Of a stretch of DNA of 64,000 nt, positions 34,689 to 46,644 are shown piece by piece. The stretch is from Xylogone sp. PMI_703 (Eukaryota > Ascomycota > Leotiomycetes), in NCBI GenBank assembly GCA_021399445.1, contig JAJTUQ010000002.1, forward strand, positions 6,386,001 to 6,450,000. The letters run 5' to 3'. The position numbers and the translations under genes were made by a program. Each line of letters begins with the position of its first letter. Positions within the stretch are counted from its first letter, which is position 1. Under the pieces are notes generated by a model. The model saw only the letters and a program-made list of their open reading frames with translations, was not told where the DNA came from and did not search any database.

Positions 34689-36642
34689 GATGGCTGCTGT
34701 TATGGCTGACCCGCTGGGCGCGAGGCAGAGAGCAGTGTAGATGGGAAAACGAATCTTTGATACAACCTGGTTGATTCTAAAAGTCGTTTATGGTAGCTGC
34801 GGGGAGGCTGAAATAAGGTTTCGACAGGGGTGAGATTAGCGCGTCATCTAGGGGCGGCAGTTACAGGAGGCAAATCGCGTCTCCCCTTGGAGCACTTTCC
34901 TTTCTAAAACATCACAACTCTGCAGTGACGATAAACTTTCAATGAGCTTCACGATTCCTCTACAATTTTCTAATCAAAATGTAGTCGAAAATGCGTGAGA
35001 TATTTGAACAGAGATCTTAGCGGAGTATTTGAATTCACTTTACCAGAAACCCCTTGACGGTTTGCAGTCCTCGCGGTGATGGGGATCGCCAATGCCGCAG
35101 TGACGACAACCAGCACTCATTCTCGAGATGATTACTATTCTTATGGCTATTTTATATAGTCGTAAGTATAGGACATAACATCGCTGAAAGGAGAAAATAT
35201 AGTTTTCAATCGGAGCGGCTAGGTATGTTCTGGGACTATCGAGAAGCGAAGGTATTCCCTGCAATGCTAACTTTGGGACAGATCTTCAGAAGCTTCGATG
35301 ACTGTAGACGTGAGGGTGGTATTTGGGAGGTGTATTCTCTTTCTTTTTTGCCCAGTGATGATCATGTCCAAAAAGCCAAATATGCAGGTCAGCCTACCGC
35401 ACTGCCATTGCTTCGGTGATGACACCGGAAAGTGTTGACGATGAGAACTTGAGAGCTAATCTGAGGGCATTTAAAATTCATTTATCCATTCGTTCCTTAT
35501 GTTCTGCACAAGAGTTGTATTTCTCGTTATTTTTTCTATGTGCCTCTCTATATTTCGTTCTGTTCACCCAGCTTCACTCAAGTGTTACTGTTGGGACAGT
35601 GCCTTGATATCTGTCTAAATGCAAGTATCCGAGTGTCATTGGATCTTTCTACAACAAGGCTAGCTCTCATCTTGGAGGACTATTGTGTCTAATTGTCAAA
35701 ATTTGCCTGCTTGTAGAAGACAGCAAGTTCAATATTTCAAAATAGATTTACTTTGTTTTAAATGTAACGAGGTTCTAAAAGAGGCTATGTCTTGAATGAG
35801 GAATTTATCGAACAGATATGAATGAGCTCTATATAGATAGCGTTTAGAGCATGTAGTTACAAAGAGACAATGCTTTCGACGTCATGGTAATCTTTACTTA
35901 TACAACTTCATGGGACTCGCTTACCCTCCCTCTCTTTTAACAAAACAAAAACAAGAAGAAAATCCTGATAGTCATCAAGACAAGAGATGTATTAAAATAA
36001 AAGACAGTAAAAAAACGCAATGCCATTGACAAAAGAGTTCTTGCCCTACGCCTTTTATTCAGCTGTAGGCCCACGACTCTCCTAGCCATATCGAGTACAA
36101 CTAGGCTTAAATTCCCTCCTTGCTCTTTGAACAGTAATTTGTCCTGACCGTTCTGCCACAACGGCGCTTTTTGCTGTTCGTTGCAGAGAACTCACCTATT
36201 TGGGGTTATATAGGAAGGTGACTTTAGTGGCATCGTTTTTCGCAAAAGGCTTAAGCAGCATAGCCAGATACTAGAACTAGGCGTGCCTACTTTGTTTTAC
36301 TTTATTTTATTGTATGCTTCTTCCCTCTCTCCTTCCCTAATAATCTCTTTTCTGTATAAGCATCCGTTCTTGTTTTAGATGTCGAGCAAGGGAGGCTACT
36401 GGGGTCCATCGTAGACTTAATATGAAAGAATGATTCTCCTTAATAAACTCTACTCAAGTGTGCTTGAAATGACTCCAGATTGTGATTAAGTTATTATGAT
36501 ATACAAATAGTGAGGACCGGTCGACCACCTAGATCCCTTCGTAAGTCGTAATGCGCGCCCAAAACTTCCCTAGTATGCCCATACTGCTAATTCCGAAATG
36601 CATAAATGAAGGTCCTATTGTCTAAACTGAAATGCGTGCACC
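34689..36642. other. Intergenic, no secure gene
   Basis: About 1.95 kb. On the minus strand 35,120-35,040 encodes a 26-residue peptide with a CxxC...H...C pattern (see findings), too short to call. Other frames (35,225-35,607; 35,937-36,161) show no family. Long T runs occur near 36,290-36,350. Confidence 0.4.
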
Positions 36643-37804
36643 TTAATTTTTAGCTTCCTGACAATCAACCTGCACGATGTCAAACTTATGAGCAGAATGT
36701 CCTCCTTCAATGACCACTGCTGTTAATTTCCCGCCATTCTGACAGCCCGAATCGATGCCCATGCTATATTTCTCAATCTGAAGACCTCGCTTTGAGTCAT
36801 GACCGTAGATCACAGTAGATCGTTCGTTCTTGGGCAAGGTTTTCTGATATTTATTCCAGGCCTTTGCGAACAAGTTAGAACAATGTCAAGATACTATGCA
36901 AATTGAAGAAAAAGGTCGGAGCGAAATGAGAACTCACCTTCCACCACCCTGGTCCTTTTCGAGATTCACTGGCAACCCCATCATGTCCGATTGACCTCAT
37001 ATTCATAACGATAGCCGCATCTTGGCCCATTAACTCAACTCCCGGGACCAATCCGCCATGCACGACGACAACCTGGCCCATCTCGCCGAGCTCTCCAACC
37101 CTCAAAATGACTGGGAGTTTTCTCAGCCACTTTAGTCTCTTCTCACCCAATGCCTTTACAAGTTTCCGATCTTTGTAATCTCCGCGATTAAAACTCTCTT
37201 CCTCAAGACTATCCTGGCTCGTCTCCTCGTCCTCGTGTGGACCGGGGACCGGAAGATCGAGATGTTTAGTTTCCATGTCTGTATGCACGAGCAGGACTCT
37301 GTCCTCATGGTTGCCTCGCACGGACGAGGCCCCAACCTTCATGGCCAAATCAACCACGCCAGCAGAGTCGGGGCCTTTGGAAATCATGTCGCCGGTGAAG
37401 ATGAGATGGTCCTCCTTCTCGTTGAAGTTGATTTTGGCCAGAAGCTCTTCGAGGGACTTCCTCATTCCATGAACATCTCCAACTATAACCAATCGACCCG
37501 GCGAACGATGTTTTCCGATCTGCGGGAGGTGCTTGGCAGGTAGGTCTAGTAGTTGTGTTACACCCGTGAAACCTGGGTGAGCATTGAGGCCATTCCCGGC
37601 TGTAGCTGGAGGCGTCTCCAGTTCTGGACCCGTTGGAGCGTGGTGGTCACTATCTGGCATACTTTGAGGGTGTTCTCGCAGAAAGAACCAATATATTACC
37701 CATATGGAGAGGACCAGTCCGGCTGAGTATATCTGGAAGCGTCGTGTTTTAGCATGTTGGCGCATGGTGCCAAGTACGGTGGTTTGGTGTACACCCGGCG
37801 GCAT
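36643..37804 (-). CDS. Membrane-anchored PPP-type metallophosphoesterase (Ppn2-like)
   Basis: Two exons, 37804-36938 and 36861-36643, give 361 residues; splicing joins GPGWWK to AWNKYQK. A basic N-terminus leads into one membrane anchor (about 23-42). The calcineurin-like fold has GDVHG (109-113), GDMISKGPDS (138-147) and GNHED (164-168), plus VVHGGLVPG and YGHDSKRG. All metal-binding motifs of the bacterial/fungal PPP-like group are kept. Yeast Ppn2, a vacuolar zinc-dependent endopolyphosphatase, has the same short anchor-plus-domain layout, so polyphosphate hydrolysis is a reasonable guess; ApaH-like or protein-phosphatase activity is not excluded. A second in-frame ATG (MRQHAK, residue 14) could be the start. 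Confidence 0.85.
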
Positions 37805-39017
37805 CTATTAGCTATAGGCGTAATTAGTTCCATAGTTCAATTGGAGAAATTTGCATTTGCCTCACTAATTTGCCAAAGTCGCAAGCCAGAATCGAACCGT
37901 CTCTGTCTCTTTTGCCTTGGTTCCCGGCTTCAATGGCAGATATTGACGTACTTCTGGCAGATCGCAAGCTAGTCAGCTAGTGCAAGCTGTCGTGTGCACA
38001 GCGTCGTCAGCGGCACCAAATTTGCGGGCTAAACCGAAAACGAAGGAGCCCTGCGTTCCCGCTCAGCACCCCATCTCCACTAAATAGGCTCTCCTTCAGC
38101 CGGAATTAGTGGAGGCAGCACAACAACGCTATATATTATCGATACAGGATGTTACCATTGATATATTCTAAATATAAATCCAGGCCTAGAATTATGCTCT
38201 TGTATATAATGAATACATTGCAAATTCCCTCCAAAATACTCTCGAAGCCCTGCTGTTGCACGCCAATCATGTTGCCGACTATTGAAAACAGTAATTCTCA
38301 GATAATTTGGCTGGTTCTAATATCTCATTGGATAGAGTCAGTTATATTGAATTCTGTGTTGTCTGGCTGCTGTGCAACCATCCGTAGTTGGAAAAGCCAT
38401 TGAATTGTTTGAATAAGGTTGTTTCGTTCTGTTCCTCCAACAGCGTCATTGTTGGCACGAGGGTTGGTACACCCAAGATAGCCTTGCAATTCCAACGCAT
38501 AACGCCTATTTTGAGGTCATTTAAGATGAGGCCTCCCTCTTCCAGGTGGCTCTAGATCCGTAAGGCTATGAGGCTGTGTAACACTGGCTGTGAAAATGAT
38601 CCTGTCCCGAGTTTCCTACTCGCTTCCCCCGACCAGTACAAAGCAATGGATACGGCCGGGTGCGGCCTCACAGCTTCGCGTAGACCTTCTCATCCACTCG
38701 TTAGGCAACTACCAACATATGGCGTGGCATGGATGGTGATGAATCATTGAGGGGTTGCATATGGTGGTGACAACAAGGCTCTGGTTGGAGCCAACAAAGA
38801 TGAAGCTTGCTGAGTATCAGCTTCCTCAGCCCCATTGTTTGAACTTTACACACGGAAGAAGAGTCATTCTAGTAAGGTATATAACAAAGGGAAGCATCTC
38901 ACAATTCAGCTTTCTTATTAGTTCAGCATTTTACTCTCTTCCTTAACCTTAATCTGATATCCTAGGAAGCCTTGTCCTTCTATTAAATAACAATCCTGTA
39001 TCTGAATATTCTTCTCC
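37805..39017. promoter_or_regulatory. Divergent intergenic region
   Basis: About 1.2 kb between the phosphoesterase (-) and deaminase (+) genes. No family is recognised in its short frames. One tRNA B-box-like string near 37,890 lacks the rest of a tRNA. Confidence 0.4.
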
Positions 39018-41146
39018 ATGTCAATGATGCTAGCAATCCAAACTGTCGGTGGGCCTTCGAGCATCAGAAGCAGCACTAGAGGTGACCCAGCCGCCATGCC
39101 GTATGTTCCACGTCGGGAATGGCCACAAAATCGATCGGACACTCGGCCAACTGGACCACAGCTTTCATATATGATGGAAGACGTTAGAAGGGGTCACACT
39201 GCATCGTCACCACAGGACCAGAACCCTCGAGTGGTCCGCAAAGTCATAAGGAGTACCACTCTTCCGAGCACTAATTCTGGAATAACACCTGAGCAAACGG
39301 CATCGCAAATCAATAATCAAGATTTCAGTCCAGTCAACAAGTTCACTCAAGAATATGCAACTACTTTTGAGTTCCATGGCCAAACACCAAAGTCACCAGG
39401 CAATTGGTACAAGTCACAGGCTCCGCTGAACTCAGGTTCATCTGCATCTCCAAAGAAAAAGAAGCCCAAATCTAGGAAAACGAATGGAAAACAAAGATCC
39501 AGTTCAGTATCCTCGTCTGCTTCATCCAACACAGAGCCAGAAATCCCTGGCACGGATCCTGTAAATCCGAGTCTTCAAAAGCGTTTCCATGAAGCTCTTT
39601 TGATGTTGTCAATTCTGGATAAGAACCAAGGAGAGAGACTGGACGAAGATGAGCTTCCGGACCTTGATGATAACTATATGGACTTGGAAACTATGAAGCT
39701 CAGAAGGGCCTTCCTAAAGAGCTTAGCCTATCTGTGTGACTACGAGAAAGGAGGCAGCTCCACCACGGCAATTGCTCTCGAACAACGTCCTGACACAGTC
39801 GTGTATTGGCTGGCTTCTAACGCTAATTCTACGAAAATAAATGGTGAAATCTGTGATCAAGCACTAGACTTTCTCAAAGATATCCTTAGTAGCCTGCGCG
39901 AAGTGAGTAGGAAAAACTACGCCAGCAAGGTGGCCAAGCTCTTCAACAAAGCAGTAGTTTTTAGTTCCAGCAGGATACAGAAGTACGCGAACTGGCTGAA
40001 AGGTGAGATCGAAGGTGTCCTCGAGGAGCTAAAACGTATAGATGAAAACTACGGTGAGATATCTGATGCATCCGGGTATCCAGCATAGCTAACATGTGTA
40101 AAGAGGCAGAGCTGGTTTCTTGGTTGAAAAATATAAAGGACGCCACTGGAGACCCTGAAGTCATATGTAGATTGTGCTATAACACTAGGACTTCTGTGCA
40201 CTACCGTTCGCTGCAATTTCACACCACAGATGGCGAATTATGCGCAGAACGGTTCAAGAAGATTCACCACTGGATGGGGAGGCTCCACCATACTTACAAG
40301 GCGGCGGACACGGTTGTTTTTGGTGCTTTCAAAATCGGCCGTCTACTAGATGCCTTCGAGGTACGCAGAGTAGAGTGTCCACCATCCTTAAGGCCACCTT
40401 TGGAAGAAAGGAAACCTACGCTTTTTGAGCTTGCGGGGCGTGTGGTCGGAGGTAATGAGGTAGAAAAGCTGAGGCAAGACCTCAAATACTTGGATACACA
40501 CTTCCATATCGGTGAATGTTTGGCAGAAAAGTGCACGAGGCCTCCCGGTAAGCAGATCGTCCATGCTGAAATTATTTTACTAGACCACTTTTGGAGAAGA
40601 AGGCTTGAGTTTGTCGAAAAGGATCGATATATAGCCTGTAGTAAGCAAGCCTGCTATTGTTGTCGTTTGTACATCGAGGAGCATCCCGGAGAATTTGCAC
40701 TGCCAGCATCGCACAACAATTGCTATATTAATTGGAGGGTTCCCGACATTGACGTTCCAAAAGATCCTAATGACCTGGATCACATAAAGGCGATCAAAGC
40801 CAGAGAAAAGATTCTCAACGGAATGACCGCAAAGATACGGATAGCGTTTATACGGAGAGTCCAAGAACAGAAGGGTCCTGGAGAATATGTGCCGGACTCG
40901 GATTCACGTATCACCTCGATTCGTGCACGATATGGTGGACTAGAGGAGCTGCCTGCCGTAGAGGAGGAGCTCTTTGAAGGCTCGGAAATAACATCGTTCA
41001 GTATAAGTGACGGTTCGTCGATAGATGAGGAAAATGGGCAAAGGAGCGACTCTAACGAGGTGACAGCACTACATGGCAAGTTCGCAGATAGTGAAACAGA
41101 AGGGGAGGACGAGGAGAATGATGACAGCGGAGGAGTTAAGCTATGA
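39018..41146 (+). CDS. OTT_1508-type nucleic-acid deaminase (fungal AID/APOBEC-superfamily member)
   Basis: Two frames that look like separate genes (39018-40088 and 40094-41146) join cleanly as exons 39018-40053 and 40110-41146. The 56-bp intron has GTGAGA donor, GCTAAC branch site and GGCAG acceptor, making an uninterrupted 690-residue protein. Residues 1-200 are Ser/Pro/Lys-rich and disordered. Residues about 200-460 are helical and resemble the N-terminal region of fungal members. The deaminase core has the zinc/catalytic HAE motif (His497, Glu499) and the CYCC cysteines (Cys527, Cys530), followed by PASHNNCYINWRVP. The C-terminus is acidic. The family was named by Iyer, Aravind and colleagues in work tracing eukaryotic editing enzymes to bacterial toxin deaminases. 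Substrate is unknown. Confidence 0.85.
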
Positions 41147-41498
41147 TATAACAACCACCCTTTGCTCTACGAACTGGTTTCTATTGATAGACCTTTTGTA
41201 AGACTTTTTGTAATAACTAGATTTGATATGCTTTAACAAACAAGATATATAATATTAGGTTTCTTGAGTTAAAAACATAAGATATGTTAAAGTAATACAG
41301 TTTCAATAAACACAATATTACGTGTAATCTCTATGAACTTACATCTATGCAACTTAATATAAAGATCCTCTTAATCTAAAGTTAACTCGTTTTTATAGTT
41401 TAATAAATTGTGCAATAACTACCATCAGCAAAATTGCGAAGTGGGATACAACTTACAAGAACGAATAATTAACTTGTGCAAGGGAAATTATGCTGTGC
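41147..41498. other. AT-rich spacer between deaminase gene and transposon island
   Basis: 352 bp, very AT-rich, no coding signal. It is the boundary between single-copy DNA and the repeats, ending in the TGTGC target duplication at 41,494-41,498. Confidence 0.5.
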
Positions 41499-41689
41499 TG
41501 TCAGAGGTTATGGCGCAGTGGTTAGGCTACTCCACATATAAATTGTATGGTACAGAGACTCTATTCGTTGCTAGTCTTGATGATGTACAGTACATAGGGG
41601 TAAACCGGTAAAACTCTTCTCTTTTACCGACCGTTAGCTTCTACAGCTATGATTGGCTAACGCCAATTACGTAAGCAATATCTCTGACA
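41499..41689 (-). repeat. Copia copy A, 3' LTR
   Basis: 191 bp with 8-bp inverted ends TGTCAGAG/CTCTGACA. It is the downstream LTR in element orientation. It differs from its partner only at the GGCTAACG/GGCCAACG site. Confidence 0.95.
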
Positions 41690-41938
41690 CTCCCCCATGC
41701 GTCGTAATTGCTGTCCCTCCCCCTACGGCGCAATATAGCTGTGTAAGTGTATTTGCGGTTGGTTTCAGGCCTCGTTAACTCCCACAACGAGTTTACGGCT
41801 CGTAACGTCTACATCTCCCTTGGAGTTCGATCGTTCCACAGGTCTACAGGTTCTACCTCTCCCCCAGTGGAGGAGTTCGATCACTGTACTGTGTTGTGGT
41901 ACAAGAGTGCCTCCGGCATCTTTAGTATTCCTAGCCTC

Positions 41939-44900
41939 CTAGGTTTGCTGGAATTCCCCAATTCCGAGTGTACGAAGATGCTTGTAGAATCGTTCTACGG
42001 GTAGTTGTTTCGTGAGTATGTCTGCCGGTTGATCAACACCCGGAATATGCTCTACTGAGAGCCTGCCGGCTTCCACCATGTCGGATTGAATGTAATTGAA
42101 CCGTATATTAATGTGCTTGGCTTTCTTGTGATACTTGTTGTCGTGGATGAGTTCTACGGTTCCCATATTGTCGATATAGAGCGTTGGCGGATGGGGAAAG
42201 TCTTTCTTCAGGTCTTTATTCAACTTCTCCAGCCATGCCGCTTCCTTCGAGGCTTCGTTTGCCGATATGAATTTAGCTTCCATAGAGCTTAACGTGGTTG
42301 ATTTCTGACGCTGAGCCACCCATAATATAATTCCCTCAGCTTGAGTTACAGTCCATCCGTTAAAAGACTTCCTGTCACCTTCAGTTCTCCATGTAACGTT
42401 ATTATACAGAGTGTAAGGGTTTTCGGTCCGTGGAGGTACGTTTAAGCGTCTTAGACTCTCTTGCGGACTCTCAGTATAGGTTATTCTATAGCTAATTGTT
42501 CCCTTTAAATAACGTAACACTTGTTTGGCATATTGAAGGTATAAGACTCGTAGATCTGACATATGCCTTGCCAGTTAGCTGATTATGTAACTGATGTCTA
42601 GACATGTACAGTTCAACAGGTAAATGAGTGAGCCTGTAAGTTGTTGATACAGTGTTACTTCAGGGAGCTCTAGCGGTTGATAACAGTTGTCTTTGGTTAT
42701 GGCCTCTAAGTCTAGTTCGTCAATTCGAGACAGGATTATTCTTGGGGGTATAAGTAGCTTGATTGGGTTGTAATTCGATATCTTAAATCGCTCTAAGAGG
42801 TTGGTGATATACAGCGTTTGGTGAAGGTGTAAAGATTTAGCTTTACGGTCACGTTTGATCTGAAATCTAACGAATAACTTTGCTTCCCCTAAGTCTTTAC
42901 ACTTTCACTGCTTAAATATCTGGGATTTGGTGTATATCACTTTGTCAAGATCTCCTATAATCAACATATCGTTAACAAATAGTAAGATATATACTCTATC
43001 TTTCACATAGATATTAGGGTCCGCAATTGATGGCTTAAAGCCAATACTCTCAAAATACACATTCACATCCTTGAACCATGCTCTCGGAGCTTGTTTTAGT
43101 CCGTAAAGTGACTTGTAGAGCTGTAAACAGTATTCTGACAGGTCTGCGGATAGATCTAGCCATTCAAAGTACTCTAGGATCTCCATATATATCTCCTCCG
43201 GCAAGTGAGGATTCAGAAAAGCTATGTCAACATCTACTTGATGTATTTCCAGGTCTTTGGCCACTGCTACAGCTAGAGCAGTTCTTACGGATATATACTT
43301 CACCACTGACGCGAAAGTTTCTGTATAGTCTACTCCGTAAACTTGTTCAAATCCTTTAATCACTAGACGTGCCTTGTGACGCAATAACTCTCCTTTATCG
43401 TTGAACTTATCCTTACACACCCATTTACAACTTATAATCTTCCGGTTCTGAGGTCTCTTAACGATAGAAAATGTATGCATGTGCTTCAACGACTGTAGTT
43501 CCGAGAGAATAACTTCTTTCCATCCGTCAGGATCCTTTTTGAGCACTTCTTGAGCCGTAAAGACTTCAAATGGCATAGTGTAACTCTTTTGGAGTTCAGC
43601 AACCATCATAGTTACACCATCTGAAAAGACTTTCCTCTTGAGGTGCCTCCCTGACCTAGTGGACTAGAATATCTCTGGATTGAGGGTATCTTTGCGTCTG
43701 TAACACCTCTTGCCTACTACAGGAGTCTCTGACTCTACCGGAGCACCTGGTCTAACGACCCGAGGTTCTACAACCTGACGTATACTGGTTGGCTCTCTTG
43801 CCCTAACCTCAGGCTTTACAACTTGTTCAGCACCAATTCCAGCTATACTGTCGCTTGACTTTTCTAAGGAGCTTTCTATCGGAGCATATGACGTTTCTGA
43901 TTGTTCAGCAACAGTTGTAGAGTGTCTCTCCTGTTCAGTAACAGGTTTATCTTCACTTTCTAGGAGAGTTGCGGATGGAGGATTTGCAGGCTTCTCTGTG
44001 GGAAAGCTTCTGATGATTATGTCTCTGTGTCTCACTGGTTTGTTAGCAACATCTGTAACTTTAAGGAATGTATACTCATAAACATCAATATCTGTAAAAA
44101 TATGTTCTTGATGTATTTACGGGTTTACTAGTCTAACTATTAAAGTAGCACTTTGGCTTATATATATGAATTCATCTCGAATTCTAGGTGCTTGTGTGTT
44201 TGGGCGTAATTCTTTCAGTCTAAAGCTGTAAGTAGTACATCCAAATACTTATAGTTGTGAAAAGTCTGGTTTGTAGTTATAATACATTTCGAAGGAAGTT
44301 GTTGCTTTTGATTGTAGTTCGTAAGATAATACAGTAATTAGAATTCGATTTCTGAATCATACAATATGCTCTATGACATAGTATTAAAATCCATGGGATA
44401 ATTTGACTCAGTATAACATAGATCTGGCAAACTTATTAATGGTTTATATTATACGTTCAATAACTCTATTCAAAGAGTACTTAAAAGGGAATAACAGTTC
44501 AAGTTAGATTCCCAAACTCAATAAGAACTGTTTAAACACCTCTCTAAACTCGCTTTTTTCATTATTGGCTCGTATGTATATTACTTTAGTATTACACTCT
44601 CGTTCAATCCGTAAAAGTAGTTCTCTGAAGGCATGATAGACTTCGGTTAATTCTTTGGTTCGTAAGAACTTTATCCAGGTATATCAGGTAACGTCATCCG
44701 TAACTAAGAGGAAATATTTATATCCTCTAACACTCTATGACTTAATTCCTGAGATATCACAGTATAAACGTCGTCCTTTTAGAGTAGTTCGGGTATCGGT
44801 ACTCTTGTGAAAGGATTCCTTCATTCTTCCGGCCAAACAGGTTTCACAGGCTGTCTTTCCCAGTGGCTGCTCATTAGACTTTAGTTTACGGAAGTTTATA

Positions 44901-46429
44901 CCTATAGCACACTCCAGCATGGCATCTACGTTCCGATAGTTAATGTGTCCCAAGCAGTCATGCCATAATTCACGTAAAGTATTAAAATCCGTAAAGACAG
45001 GCTCTAGACTTTTAACTGACGTTGTGAAAGCAGATTCTATTGGTTGATCGACTAAATATAAGTTATCTTTACAGGTCCCTTCGAACTGCACTTTTCCGCC
45101 AAGAGTAACTCTCGCCTTGAGGTTCTCAAATGTGACCGTAAACTTGACTTTATTAAATGTACTAGTGGAGATCAACCTGGAATGTAACTCTGGAGCGTAC
45201 CAGACGTTATCAATTAAGACGTTGCTTTTGGTAATATTAATTATGACTTGTCCTCGTCCTAAGGCTTTAATTACTGCCTCATTGGCCACTCTTATGGTTC
45301 TGGGGGCATTTTAACGCTTTATCGGTGTACTAAAATCTTTGGCATAGCTACTGAAGTGCCTTGAGGTGCCTGAGTCAATAATCCAGTTTGTAGGTTAGTT
45401 AACGGGTATAATTAGGGCATGCTGATCACTTGTGTGACTATGTGGACCACAAGAGTAGTAATCATTGTCACTATTCACAGAAGGTATATGTGTAACGATA
45501 TTTATATGCTCTTCCTTGGTTCCTTCTTCAGAGATGTCTCTTGCCTTTGCCTGGGCTCTCTTGAACTGTCTACAGTCTTTCATGTAATAGCCTTTCTTGA
45601 GACAAAACCGACATTGATCGGATTCGAGCTTTTCCTGGTCCCCAGACCTTGAATCGAAGCTTTTCTTGCCTCTTAGGCCTCTGCCACTACTCCTAGACCT
45701 ACTGTCTCGTTTTCCACCTCTACCCCTCCGTTATCTTGATTCTCCGGACCGTACAACGTTCACAAAAGTTTGTGTAATATCCGCAGAGGTGTAAGTAGAC
45801 TTGTAGTGTTCGTGATTAGTGTCAAGGAAAATAATAAGCTTTTCTAACTCAAAGTTCTAGAGGTAAATGTGCTGACAGGTAGTTTCCCAGAAAGAGTCAG
45901 CAAGAAGAGAGTCAAGGAGCCATGACTGTATTTCTGCGTCCGTAATACCTTTAACCAGTCGGTTTTTATATGTCTTAAGTCACTCAATAAACTGTCAGAT
46001 AGTTTCTGTCTGTATATTCTACTTTTCCTTCATGAATTGGTTCTTGATTGACAGCTGGTAAGTTATATTCGTGGAGCAGTCGTATTTGGCTAGCATGTCC
46101 CAGACTTCCTTTAGCTTCTTCTCCCTGAGTCTGGTAGCGATATCGTTCTGTATTCCGGGGGTAACAGAGTTGGCTATTATCTGAATAGCTTTGTTGGCCC
46201 TCGAATCCCATTTACGGCTTTTAGCGATTCTGTTAGGCCTTTGATCGGTTCCTAGGACCATATCTATGGTATCTGCGACCGTAAGAGCCATTTCGCAGAT
46301 GCGCTTGAACTCTGTGTAGTTCTGGCCATTAAGAATTGCGACATCTCCGTATTTGCTGTAGTAGTAGCCATTAGAGGGACCTCGACCTCCGGCTGTAGTT
46401 GAATCGGAGCTTGAAGATGCAGTCTCCAT
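41939..46429 (-). pseudogene. Copia copy A Gag-Pol, broken by in-frame stops
   Basis: One continuous reading frame of 4,491 bp (1,496 codons plus stop). All open pieces (46429-46019, 45583-45395, 45289-44735, 44035-43664, 43609-42905, 42562-41939) lie in the same phase, so only point mutations interrupt it. In order: Gag (ILNGQNYTEFK), a CCHC knuckle whose His is now Tyr (CRFCLKKGYYMKDC), protease (WIIDSG), integrase HHCC (HDCLGH...CETCLAG), RT (KWVCKDKFNDKGELLRHKARLV; LYGLKQAPRAW), and RNase H (MEAKFISANEASKEAAW). The stops seen replace Trp or Gln codons, as C-to-T or G-to-A changes would. The RT catalytic motif reads FVND where YVDD is expected. It cannot make a complete polyprotein. Confidence 0.9.
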
Positions 46430-46439
46430 TGCGAGCTAT

Positions 46440-46453
46440 CCGGGCTCATAACC
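46440..46453 (-). other. Primer-binding site, initiator tRNA-Met half molecule
   Basis: On the minus strand the LTR end is followed by GGTTATGAGCCCGG. Its complement contains GGGCTCATAACC, the anticodon arm of eukaryotic initiator tRNA-Met. Drosophila copia primes from the same internal part of that tRNA rather than from its 3' end. The same string follows the 5' LTR of copy B at 52605-52618. Confidence 0.75.
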
Positions 46454-46644
46454 TGTCAGAGGTTATGGCGCAGTGGTTAGGCTACTCCACATATAAATTG
46501 TATGGTACAGAGACTCTATTCGTTGCTAGTCTTGATGATGTACAGTACATAGGGGTAAACCGGTAAAACTCTTCTCTTTTACCGACCGTTAGCTTCTACA
46601 GCTATGATTGGCCAACGCCAATTACGTAAGCAATATCTCTGACA
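46454..46644 (-). repeat. Copia copy A, 5' LTR
   Basis: 191 bp, the upstream LTR in element orientation; the element's promoter should lie here. It is followed at once (46440-46453, minus strand) by the initiator-Met half-tRNA primer-binding site. Confidence 0.95.

Larger units (their letters stand above)
41499..46644 (-). mobile_element. Ty1/copia LTR retrotransposon, copy A
   Basis: A full 5,146-bp element in minus orientation. Two 191-bp LTRs (41499-41689, 46454-46644) begin TGTCAGAG and end CTCTGACA, and differ at one site (T or C). Five-base target duplications TGTGC flank it (41494-41498 and 46645-46649). In element orientation the primer site GGTTATGAGCCCGG abuts the first LTR, and an ATGGGGGAG purine tract precedes the second. 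One Gag-Pol frame fills the interior. Order Gag, zinc knuckle, protease, integrase, RT, RNase H identifies copia rather than gypsy. The near-identical LTRs mean a young insertion, yet the coding frame is already broken. Confidence 0.95.

Noticed and set aside
37885..37905. tRNA B-box-like GGTTCGATTCT on the minus strand
   Set aside because: No acceptor stem, D arm or anticodon arm can be fitted around it.
40094..41146. Second deaminase frame as an independent gene starting MCKEAE
   Set aside because: That ATG lies inside a canonical intron, and joining with the upstream frame gives one continuous protein with a CTAAC branch site and in-frame splice.
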